A stretch of 64,000 nt of DNA from an uncultured Anaerolineae bacterium (GTDB taxonomy: Bacteria > Chloroflexota > Anaerolineae > Anaerolineales > Villigracilaceae), in contig CAIQVH010000017.1 of assembly GCA_903875215.1 (NCBI GenBank), positions 1 through 64,000 of the forward strand, given 5' to 3'. A program made the translations under genes and the position numbers. A model generated the notes under the pieces. That model did no database searches and had not been told where the DNA came from. It worked only from the letters and a program-made list of their open reading frames with translations. Shown here in pieces: positions 16,369 to 24,185 of the stretch. The stretch's first letter is position 1. Each line of letters starts with the position of its first letter.

Positions 16369-17931
16369 TTGTCAACAAACCTGGCAGGATTTGCTCCACA
16401 GCGCATCAGCATTAAAGTCCTGCCGCTTGCGCGGACCTGTCCTGCGAGACCCCGGATAACATCCAGAAAGTGCTCGATTTCCTTGACCACTCCGCTCGCC
16501 CCTGACCCCAATATTCGGAAGCCCGGCTTCCGCGCCATCAAAATACAACTCTGGCGATCAATACCCCTGGGTGGCTTCCTGCTTTCAATTTTAGTTTCCC
16601 TCATCATCTGGTTTGCCCCTCTGCCAGGGTTGAACCTGGCAGGGCGAAAAACTCTGGCGGTGACGCTTTTCACCGTGGTCTGGTGGATTTTCAATCTCAT
16701 CCCCCCGGCTTATTCCACCCTGCTAATGTTGATGGGTTATCTTCTGCTCGACCTGGCCACGCCCGAGCAGATCTTCCACATCTGGACGCTGCCCTTGATG
16801 TGGCTGATCATCGGCTCGTTCCTGATTGCCGCCGCCGTCACCAAATCCGGTCTGGCCGGGCGCATCGCCACGTTTTTCATCCTGCGCTACGCCCGCTCCT
16901 ACCGTAGCCTGATTAGCCTGAGCTATGTGTTGGGGTTTGTGCTCAGTTTTCTCATCCCGCATCCTTTTCCACGCGCCTTGCTGTTGATGTCATTGATGCG
17001 CGCCATCATCCAGAAATCGGGGATGAATGCGGCAGATGCGGCTTCGGTGGGCTTTTCGGTATTTGTAGCCTCCACCGCCACCTCCACCATCCTCCTGACA
17101 GGCGACTCGACCCTTAATCTCGCCACTGTGGGCTTTAGCGGCACATCGCTCGGCTGGCTGGATTGGCCGAAGTACATGGCGGTGCCAGGAATCCTGGCAT
17201 CCTTTTTGATGCTGGGACTCCACCTGATTGTCTTCCGCCAGACCGGAGAGGTGCATATCGACCGCTCCGCTCTGGAGCTGGAGCGGAAAAAACTGGGGCC
17301 AATGACCCGCCTCGAGACGGTCACCCTGCTCTGGGTGGCGCTTGCGCTCCTGCTCTGGATAACGGATTCGCTTCACGGCATGGATCCCGCCTGGGTGGCA
17401 CTGCTGGTCGTCGTCGGCTTATCCCTCCCAAAAGTGGGCGATGTGTTGGACGCCAAAGACCTGGGCAGTGGTGTCAACTGGCCCATCATGATCTTTGTGA
17501 TGGGCGCGATGGCGATTGGCACGGTGGGCAAGGCCAATGGCCTGGCTGATTGGCTGGCCGCCATGTTGATGCCCGCCATCCCACCACAAAACCCCTACCT
17601 GTTCGCCACGCTGGTGGGCGGGGGGACGATGCTGATCCACATGGTACTGGGCAGTGCGCTGGCCTGCATGTCCATAGTGGCCCCGCCGATGGTACATTAC
17701 GCGGTTTCAGCCGGTTGGAGCCCGCTCTTTCCGGCTCTTTTGGTCTATACGGCAGTTGCCATCCACTACATTTTCCCGTTCCAGCACGTTGCCATCCTAC
17801 TCGGACAGGGTGAGACCGGCGGCTACAGCACCCGCCAGGTGCTCAAATACGGCCTGCCGCTGACTCTCGTCACGCTGATCGTGCTCATCCCCATCGAGGT
17901 GACCTGGTGGATGATTTTGGGGTTGGTGTAG
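16369..17931 (+). CDS. SLC13/DASS-family sodium:anion symporter
   Basis: A polytopic transporter of the divalent anion:Na+ symporter family, importing dicarboxylates or sulfate. The recognisable homology begins near 16555 (IPLGGFLLS), followed by LAVTLFTVVWWIFNLIPPAYSTLL, VASTATSTILLTGDSTLN (like the SNT Na+ motif region) and a second repeat half with MIFVMGAMAIGTVGKANGLADWL. About twelve helices are present. The start at 16369 is only the first available ATG; its first 60 residues are not family-like and the real start is probably a non-ATG codon nearer 16500, with no strong ribosome-binding site seen. Neighbours give no substrate clue. Confidence 0.8.
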   Translation: MSTNLAGFAPQRISIKVLPLARTCPARPRITSRKCSISLTTPLAPDPNIRKPGFRAIKIQLWRSIPLGGFLLSILVSLIIWFAPLPGLNLAGRKTLAVTLFTVVWWIFNLIPPAYSTLLMLMGYLLLDLATPEQIFHIWTLPLMWLIIGSFLIAAAVTKSGLAGRIATFFILRYARSYRSLISLSYVLGFVLSFLIPHPFPRALLLMSLMRAIIQKSGMNAADAASVGFSVFVASTATSTILLTGDSTLNLATVGFSGTSLGWLDWPKYMAVPGILASFLMLGLHLIVFRQTGEVHIDRSALELERKKLGPMTRLETVTLLWVALALLLWITDSLHGMDPAWVALLVVVGLSLPKVGDVLDAKDLGSGVNWPIMIFVMGAMAIGTVGKANGLADWLAAMLMPAIPPQNPYLFATLVGGGTMLIHMVLGSALACMSIVAPPMVHYAVSAGWSPLFPALLVYTAVAIHYIFPFQHVAILLGQGETGGYSTRQVLKYGLPLTLVTLIVLIPIEVTWWMILGLV

Positions 17932-18043
17932 TTTTTCTTGGCCGCTGTTCCATACAGGGCAGGGCAATTCATCGAAAAACCCGCCATTACCCATACGAAT
18001 GTGAGCAATTCTGTATTCAACCGGGCATGCGTAGGGATTAACC

Positions 18044-18085
18044 AATCAAGGCTCCTGAAGTTTATCGTCTTCAGGAGCCTTGATT
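18044..18085. terminator. Bidirectional terminator
   Basis: A perfect 17-bp stem (18044-18060 with 18069-18085) with an 8-nt loop, in the gap between convergent genes ending at 17931 and 18101. It is followed by ATTTT on the plus strand. Confidence 0.9.
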
Positions 18086-18100
18086 ATTTTCACAGGTACT

Positions 18101-19861
18101 TTACAGCTTTTCCAGTTGCTCCACCAGCCCGCTGATCACATCGAACCCGCCCTGCCAGAAGGCGGCGGAGTGCATGTCGATGCCGGCGCGGGTCAGGATG
18201 GTTTCGGGTGATTCGGAACCGCCGGCAGCCAGGATTTGCAGGTAGCGCGGCTTGAAGCTCTCCCCTTCGGCTTTGAACTGTTGGTAGAGCGAGAGCACGA
18301 GCAGTTGGCCGAACGCATAAGCGTAAACATAGAACGGGGTGTGGTAAATGTGCGGGATGCTGACCCATTCCCACTTGAACTCGTCGCTGATTTCGACCGC
18401 GTCGCCGAACTGGGTGTTGAGATTTTCCATATACGCGGCGGCCAGCTCATCAACGGAGGCATTGTTTTGCACCATTTCATGCGCCTGCTTTTCGAACAGG
18501 GCAAAAAACGACTGGCGCATGATCGTGGCGTAGGCATCATCCACCTGCCGGAAGAGCATGTCACGGCGGACAGCAGGATCCGACTCTTGGGCCAGCAACC
18601 GGTCAACGAGCATCATCTCGCCGAAGGTGGAGGCGGTTTCAGCCAGCGGCAGGGATGAATGCTGGGTAAACAGGCTGTGATGTTCAGCCAGCATCGAATG
18701 GATGGCGTGACCCAGTTCATGCGCCAGCGTGGCGACATCATCGGCGCGGCCCTGGTAGTTGACCAGCACCCAGGGGGTCAGATCGGGCCCGAGCGTGGAG
18801 CAGAAAGCCCCGCCGCGTTTGCCTTTGCGAACTTCACTGTCGAGATGCTGATCCTGAAAGACACGCTGGGCGAGCTGGCCAACGCGCGGCTCAAATTGAT
18901 TGAAAGAATCGAGCACCATCTTGGCAGCGGTGTTGAAATCGTAGCTTTTTTCAGATTTGCTGACCGGGGCATAAACATCGTAACGGCGCAATTTATCCTG
19001 CCCAAGCAGTTGGGCCTTAATCTTGAAAAAGCGCTGGAATACCGGGGCATTCTGGCGGGCTACTTCGAGCAGAGTGTCCACCACGTCGTTGGGAATGTCG
19101 TTGGCCAGGTTGCGCGCCGCCAGCGGTGTGGCGTGTTTGCGCAGGTTGACATTTTCGTTGCGCCAATCACGAACAATGGTCTGGTACATCTGGCCAAGGA
19201 TGGGGCCTTGTTCACCATAGACGCGGTAGAGTTCCTGGTAGGCACGAGCGCGCAAGTCAGGGTCGGCCTGGCGGACATAAGACATCAGTTCGCCGCGGGT
19301 CATTTCACGGGCTTCGCCGTTGACTTCCAGTTTGAAGACGTAGCGGTTGGTGATGGAATCGTAAAGATTGGTGAGCGCTTCGACACCGGTGACGTTCTTG
19401 ATGTTGAGAATCTTCTCTTCGGGTTCGGTGAGCGTGTGCGGCTTGTAATGACGCATTTCGTCGAGGTAGTAGCGGTAGTCGCCGGAGGTTTCCATCAGGC
19501 GGGCGGCGTTGGCATCATCCAAATCCTTCCACCACAGGCTGAAGAAAAGCAGGCGGTTTTGAATTTCGGCAAAAAATTGTTGCACACGACCCATCAGAGC
19601 CTGAAAGGCCTGGTTTTGGGTATCCGCTGCGAATGAGAGACTGGCGAAGCCGTACAGGCGGTACCCGGCGCGCATCAGCTTTTCAGATTCGCGCACGATG
19701 TTCAGGAATTTTTCAGCCGGAAGATCGGGCTGAAGATCGGCACGAAATTCTTCGAATTCGGCCACCTGGGCTTCGATGTATTTGAAGGATAGCTCCAGCT
19801 CGGGGCTTTCCAGCCCAGGAAAAAGGTCGGTCAGGCTCCAGGGAGATTGGGTATAGGTCAT
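18101..19861 (-). CDS. pepF: M3-family oligoendopeptidase (PepF type)
   Basis: A 586-aa cytosolic zinc peptidase of family M3 that cleaves short peptides. The zinc-binding helix is LAHELGHAIHSM (HExxH), followed about 25 residues later by SLPLAETASTFGEMM providing the third ligand Glu. The N-terminal helical domain (1-200) is family-like, with the segment RYYLDEMRHYKPHTLTEPEEKIL. Length is as usual for PepF. AAGGAG precedes the ATG. It is monocistronic apart from a 60-nt gap to ychF upstream. Confidence 0.93.
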   Translation of the reverse strand: MTYTQSPWSLTDLFPGLESPELELSFKYIEAQVAEFEEFRADLQPDLPAEKFLNIVRESEKLMRAGYRLYGFASLSFAADTQNQAFQALMGRVQQFFAEIQNRLLFFSLWWKDLDDANAARLMETSGDYRYYLDEMRHYKPHTLTEPEEKILNIKNVTGVEALTNLYDSITNRYVFKLEVNGEAREMTRGELMSYVRQADPDLRARAYQELYRVYGEQGPILGQMYQTIVRDWRNENVNLRKHATPLAARNLANDIPNDVVDTLLEVARQNAPVFQRFFKIKAQLLGQDKLRRYDVYAPVSKSEKSYDFNTAAKMVLDSFNQFEPRVGQLAQRVFQDQHLDSEVRKGKRGGAFCSTLGPDLTPWVLVNYQGRADDVATLAHELGHAIHSMLAEHHSLFTQHSSLPLAETASTFGEMMLVDRLLAQESDPAVRRDMLFRQVDDAYATIMRQSFFALFEKQAHEMVQNNASVDELAAAYMENLNTQFGDAVEISDEFKWEWVSIPHIYHTPFYVYAYAFGQLLVLSLYQQFKAEGESFKPRYLQILAAGGSESPETILTRAGIDMHSAAFWQGGFDVISGLVEQLEKL

Positions 19862-19921
19862 GAGATGCTCCTTGAGGGTTGGTTTTGTCCGCGGTGAAAT
19901 GGCTGAGGATCCGAAAGCCGT

Positions 19922-20974
19922 TTATAAGCTGGAGCGGATGTGAACGATATCGCCATCCTTGACAATGTATTCTTTGCCTTCCAGCCGGAACTTGCCCTTG
20001 GCTTTGCACTCGGCCATGCTGCCCAGGCTGAGCAGGTCTTCACAGGCGACGACTTCGGCGCGAACAAAGCCACGGGCCAGGTCGGTGTGAATGGAGCCGG
20101 CGGATTCAACCGCGCTGGCGTGGCGGCGGGTTTCCCAGGCGCGGACTTCATCTTCGCCGACAGTGAAGAAGACTTGCTGGTCGAGCAGATCGAAGGACAG
20201 GCGAATCATCAGGTTGAGGGCCGGTTCCGAGATTCCGTATTCGCTCATAAACAGCCCGGCATCTTCGGGCGGGAGTTGGGCAATTTCCATTTCCAGTTTG
20301 CCGGGCAAGGCCACACTGGGATGATCGAGGTGCAGGGCAGGCGGTTTTTGGCCTTCACCGAGATTGAAGACCGTTAGAATGGGCCGGCGGGTCAGCAGGC
20401 CATAGCTGGCCAGTTCCTTCTGATCGTCGGATGAAAATTCAAGTTTGCGCAGCGGCGTGCCTTCGTTGAGCGCATCCAGCAGACGGGTGAACAAAACGGT
20501 CTGGCGTTCATTCAGCGTCTTGTCGGTGCCACCTTTACGGCGCTCATCTACCAGGCGTTCGAGCTTGCGCTCCACGGCAATCTGGTCGTTGAGGAGCAGT
20601 TCGGAGAGCATCGCATCGGTATCGCGCGCCGGGTCAACAGACCCGGTGGGATGCGGAACATTTTCATCGTCGAAAGCACGCACAACGTGGATGAAGGCAT
20701 CCATCTGGGCCAGGGTGTTTAGCAGGCTGCCCGAAATCCCCTTCTGCGTTCCTTCCAGCCCGGCGATATCGGCGTAGGTGATCTTGGCGTAGATGGTTTT
20801 TTTTGGCTTGAACATGCCCGAGAGCGTGTCAACGCGCGGGTCGGGGACATCCACCACGCCGGTGTGCACTTCAATACGCCCGGCGGAGGCGGTGGTCGGT
20901 GTGTTGCTGCGGGTCAGGGCGTTAAATAGGGTGGTTTTTCCTGCTTGCGGCAGGCCGATTATTCCGAGTTTCAT
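19922..20974 (-). CDS. ychF: Redox-regulated ATPase YchF
   Basis: A 350-aa OBG-family P-loop protein that binds ATP rather than GTP and interacts with the ribosome. The P-loop is GLPQAGKTTLF at residues 6-16, with switch motif DIAGLEGTQKG, and a coiled-coil insertion around 120-200. The C-terminal DUF933 TGS domain contains GSIHTDLARGFVRAEVV. The ATG at 20974 is chosen over an upstream alternative because homology begins at once. Its start codon is immediately beside the -35 of the divergent tRNA promoter. Confidence 0.95.
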   Translation of the reverse strand: MKLGIIGLPQAGKTTLFNALTRSNTPTTASAGRIEVHTGVVDVPDPRVDTLSGMFKPKKTIYAKITYADIAGLEGTQKGISGSLLNTLAQMDAFIHVVRAFDDENVPHPTGSVDPARDTDAMLSELLLNDQIAVERKLERLVDERRKGGTDKTLNERQTVLFTRLLDALNEGTPLRKLEFSSDDQKELASYGLLTRRPILTVFNLGEGQKPPALHLDHPSVALPGKLEMEIAQLPPEDAGLFMSEYGISEPALNLMIRLSFDLLDQQVFFTVGEDEVRAWETRRHASAVESAGSIHTDLARGFVRAEVVACEDLLSLGSMAECKAKGKFRLEGKEYIVKDGDIVHIRSSL

Positions 20975-20975
20975 C

Positions 20976-21003
20976 TTGACCTTATCGTTGAGAGTGGTAT
21001 ACT
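20976..21003 (+). promoter_or_regulatory. Promoter of tRNA-Leu
   Basis: TTGACC (20976-20981), a 16-nt spacer and TATACT (20998-21003). The start point would be around 21010, a few bases before the mature tRNA. Confidence 0.75.
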
Positions 21004-21015
21004 TGCCGGGCACAT

Positions 21016-21101
<86 letters not shown>

Positions 21102-21157
21102 GAAGATTATACCAGCAACCCCGGAAGGGGCACAGACAGGGCAGCCCTGCCCCAGCC

Positions 21158-21190
21158 AAACCGCCATTGGGGGCGGTTTTGTCTTTTTAT
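21158..21190 (+). terminator. Terminator of tRNA-Leu
   Basis: Stem AAACCGCC (21158-21165) with GGCGGTTT (21172-21179), 6-nt loop, followed by a T-rich stretch. It lies 57 nt after the tRNA. The rest of the gap to glgC (to 21371) holds a possible TATAAT at 21257-21262. Confidence 0.75.
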
Positions 21191-21371
21191 TTTCCAAACC
21201 GGGCACGGATTTTCCCTCATGGCGGTAATCCTCGTGCTATTTTCTGAACTTGCTTATATAATCAAACCAAGCAGAAAAAGTAAACTGGCGCTCATTTTTA
21301 TCTGAACCTGGTCACACCGCTGGCCGGTTCTACCAGTTGCAAACCAGATTCCATGTAACAGAGGAGGCTCC

Positions 21372-22634
21372 ATGCCCGCACTAGATGATGTCCTGGCAAT
21401 TATTCTCGGTGGAGGCAAAGGCACGCGCCTGCACCCCCTGACCAAACTACGTTCCAAACCGGCCGTCCCGATCGCCGGAAAATACCGCCTGATTGATATT
21501 CCGATCAGCAACTGCATCAACTCGCGCATTTATCACATTGCCGTGCTGACGCAATTCCATTCGGTATCACTCAACCGCCATATCACACGCACCTACCACT
21601 TCGATAATTTTCATACCGGCTGGGTGCAAATCCTGGCTGCCGAGCAGACCCTGCAAAGCGAAGACTGGTACCAGGGCTCGGCGGATGCCGTTCGCAAGCA
21701 GATCCGTGAAATCATTGCTTCTGACGCGAAGGATGTCATCATTCTGGCCGGCGACCATCTCTACCGCATGGATTATGCTGCTTTTGTACAATATCACTGG
21801 GATCATGATGCCGATGTTACCGTCGCTGTTCAGCCAGTACCAAAACATGAAGCCCCGCGTCTGGGCATTTTGAAAGTGGCAGACGATGGCCGCATCACGG
21901 CCTTCGTGGAAAAACCCAAGGATCCGGCTGTGCAGGCACAGTTCGTCAGCCGCCCCGATGACCCCGAAAACCCCTTCCTTGGCTCGATGGGCATTTATGT
22001 TTTCAAAACCAAGGTGCTGATCGATATGCTGACGAACTTCCCCGACCACGATGACTTTGGCAGCCAGGTCATCCCCAACTCGATCCGCTCACACGTAGTC
22101 TACGGATTCAACTTCGACGACTATTGGCGCGACATCGGGACGATCCGCTCTTTTTACGATACCAATCTCGAGCTGGCCTCCCCAAATGCCAAGTTCAGCT
22201 TCTTCGACCCGGAACGCCCCATCTACACCAACCCGCGCATCCTGCCCGGATCATCGGTGGAGGACAGCGTGCTCAAAGATGTTTTGATGGCTGAAGGCTG
22301 CCGCATCATCCAATCGCATGTTTCCCACTCGGTGGTCGGCTTGCGCGCCCATATCGGGCCCAATGCCACCGTCAAAGACAGCATCGTGATGGGCGGCGAC
22401 TTCTATGATGGGGCCAACCTGCGGCGCAATGAAATTCCAATGGGCGTGGGCTCGAACTGTCACATTGAGGGCGCCATCCTGGATAAAAACGCGCGCATTG
22501 GCGAAGGCACCGTCATTCTGCCCTTCCCGCGCGGCACCGATATCGACGCCGGCACATGGGTGGTGCAGGACGGCATTGTCGTCATCCCCAAAGATACGAC
22601 CATTTTGCCCCATACCCGCATCGCGCCAGAATAA
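21372..22634 (+). CDS. glgC: Glucose-1-phosphate adenylyltransferase
   Basis: GlgC makes ADP-glucose for glycogen synthesis. The 420-aa protein has GGGKGTRLHPLTKLRSKPAVP at residues 14-34, the RLIDIPISNCINS segment, a Gly-Asp-His (GDHLYRMDY) metal region, FVEKP, and a C-terminal left-handed beta-helix with SHSVVGLRAHIG repeats. A GAGGAGG ribosome-binding site lies upstream. No other glycogen genes are in the window. Confidence 0.95.
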   Translation: MPALDDVLAIILGGGKGTRLHPLTKLRSKPAVPIAGKYRLIDIPISNCINSRIYHIAVLTQFHSVSLNRHITRTYHFDNFHTGWVQILAAEQTLQSEDWYQGSADAVRKQIREIIASDAKDVIILAGDHLYRMDYAAFVQYHWDHDADVTVAVQPVPKHEAPRLGILKVADDGRITAFVEKPKDPAVQAQFVSRPDDPENPFLGSMGIYVFKTKVLIDMLTNFPDHDDFGSQVIPNSIRSHVVYGFNFDDYWRDIGTIRSFYDTNLELASPNAKFSFFDPERPIYTNPRILPGSSVEDSVLKDVLMAEGCRIIQSHVSHSVVGLRAHIGPNATVKDSIVMGGDFYDGANLRRNEIPMGVGSNCHIEGAILDKNARIGEGTVILPFPRGTDIDAGTWVVQDGIVVIPKDTTILPHTRIAPE

Positions 22635-22715
22635 ACTTCAGGCGCATTAAAAACGAACCAGGATTTTGCATGGCAATGGAATGTGGCAGAAGACTGGCGC
22701 GCAACGGAGAATTGC

Positions 22716-23588
22716 ATGGAGTTCTACTGGTCGATCATTGTCATTGTTTTACAACTGGTTTTTTTGGAAGGGATTCTCTCAATCGACAATGCTGCGGTGA
22801 TTGGAGCATTGGTCACGCCGCTTCCTTCTGATAAAAAAATCGTCTGGCCTCAGCCGCTGGAAAGGTTGGGAGAACTTTTACATCCATTACTCGGTAACCA
22901 ACGCACGGCCGCATTGCGCGTTGGGTTGCTGGGTGCATACCTGGGCCGCGGTTTGATGTTATTGATGGCCAGTTTCCTGATCCATAACTCATGGATCAAG
23001 GTGATCGGTGCCGCCTATCTTATCCACCTGGCTTTCGACAATCTGGAAGATATGAGCGGCGGCGGCAGCGAAGAAGATGGCGAAGTCAAACCAATCAAAG
23101 TTCAATCGTTTTGGGCCACCGTGTTTACCGTCGAACTGATGGATCTGGTCTTCAGCATCGACAATGTGGTGGCGGCGGTCTCAATATCCAACAAATTGTG
23201 GGTGGTGATGATTGGGGTCGCCATCGGCATTTTAACCATGCGGTTTGCTGCCGGGATTTTCAGCTATGTTGTCGAACGGGAACCGATCCTCCAACAGGCG
23301 GCGTACATCCTGGTGCTCAATATTGGCATCGAATTGGTGCTGGATCAAATCTGGCATATCACAATCCCCGACCTGCTACGTTTTGGGATTTCCATCAGCA
23401 CCATCGTTCTGGTTCTGGCATATGCTCATTTCAAGCCACTGCAAAAACTGCGTTTTATCCTGGTCTGGCTGGCCCAAGGAATCGGAATCGTAAACGAATT
23501 TGTCGATTGGGCCTTTGCCCCGTTACGAGGCTTGTTCAATCTGATGGTCAAGACCTTACGCCAGACCACTGAGCTACAAGAATCATAA
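22716..23588 (+). CDS. TerC-family integral membrane protein
   Basis: A 290-aa polytopic protein of the TerC/Alx group, thought to export metal ions such as manganese. Two copies of the signature Ser-Ile-Asp-Asn are present: LSIDNAAVIGALV near residue 24 and FSIDNVVAAVSI near 157, each supplying an acidic membrane residue. There are about eight helices, with an acidic loop between (GGGSEEDGEVK). The ATG at 22716 has GGAG 7 nt upstream, unlike the earlier one at 22683. The gene follows glgC by 81 nt. Confidence 0.88.
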   Translation: MEFYWSIIVIVLQLVFLEGILSIDNAAVIGALVTPLPSDKKIVWPQPLERLGELLHPLLGNQRTAALRVGLLGAYLGRGLMLLMASFLIHNSWIKVIGAAYLIHLAFDNLEDMSGGGSEEDGEVKPIKVQSFWATVFTVELMDLVFSIDNVVAAVSISNKLWVVMIGVAIGILTMRFAAGIFSYVVEREPILQQAAYILVLNIGIELVLDQIWHITIPDLLRFGISISTIVLVLAYAHFKPLQKLRFILVWLAQGIGIVNEFVDWAFAPLRGLFNLMVKTLRQTTELQES

Positions 23589-23597
23589 TAAGCACAA

Positions 23598-23632
23598 CAA
23601 AGGACGTGGCTGAATAACAACCACGTCCTTTG
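23598..23632. terminator. Hairpin between convergent genes
   Basis: A 12-bp perfect stem CAAAGGACGTGG (23598-23609) with its complement (23621-23632), loop 11 nt. There is no strong T-tract on either strand. It lies between the TerC stop and the convergent GNAT stop. Confidence 0.6.
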
Positions 23633-23648
23633 CTGTATGCACAACGCT

Positions 23649-24089
23649 TTAATCATCCAGCTTTTTCTCCATCCACACCAGGTTGGTGGTCCCCAAATGG
23701 GGTGCTGGCAACCCGACAACATGGTAACCCCATTTTTCAAAATACGCGGTCGAAGTCACCCGTGACATCGACCCGACCACCGTCATGCCACGCTCCCGGG
23801 CACGATGTTCGACCGCGTTCAATAACATATGTCCGATTCCCTTACGCTGGTATTCCTGCGCCACAGCCAGATGTGAAACACTCCCAACCCCGGCAGATTT
23901 CTCATACAATTTGACCACTCCGACCACCTCACCAGCTTCATTGATCGCCATAAAATGCTCGCTGATTGGTTCGTAATCATCTTTTTCAGTACCTTTGGGA
24001 TGTCCCCAGGGTTCGCGCAACACCTTGTAACGTAAGGCATAATATGCCTTATATTCTTCCCTCGTGGCTGGTGTTGTAATTTTAATCAT
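23649..24089 (-). CDS. GNAT-family acetyltransferase
   Basis: A 146-aa single-domain GNAT N-acetyltransferase. The central strand and loop VSHLAVAQEYQRKGIGHMLL carry the Q/R-x-x-G-x-G/A acetyl-CoA motif, and the C-terminus has ARERGMTVVGSMSR and FEKWGYHVVG. Substrate unknown. GGAGG precedes the ATG. It is divergent from the P-type ATPase, with a palindromic site between them. Confidence 0.88.
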   Translation of the reverse strand: MIKITTPATREEYKAYYALRYKVLREPWGHPKGTEKDDYEPISEHFMAINEAGEVVGVVKLYEKSAGVGSVSHLAVAQEYQRKGIGHMLLNAVEHRARERGMTVVGSMSRVTSTAYFEKWGYHVVGLPAPHLGTTNLVWMEKKLDD

Positions 24090-24121
24090 CCTGCCTCCGC
24101 GAAACTGCTTTGAAAAAAGTA

Positions 24122-24139
24122 AATAACGATAATGTTATT
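24122..24139. promoter_or_regulatory. Dyad, possible operator
   Basis: AATAAC-GATAAT-GTTATT, a perfect 6-bp inverted repeat with 6-nt centre, lies in the 96-nt gap between the divergent GNAT and P-type ATPase starts. It could be a repressor site or a weak promoter element. Confidence 0.4.
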
Positions 24140-24185
24140 ATACAGCCAGTTGCAATTTCAATAACTGACCCAGGAGACGATAGCC

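Noticed and set aside
18659-19636. 325-aa plus-strand ORF opposite PepF
   Set aside because: Antisense to a gene with an intact HExxH zinc motif, no family pattern.
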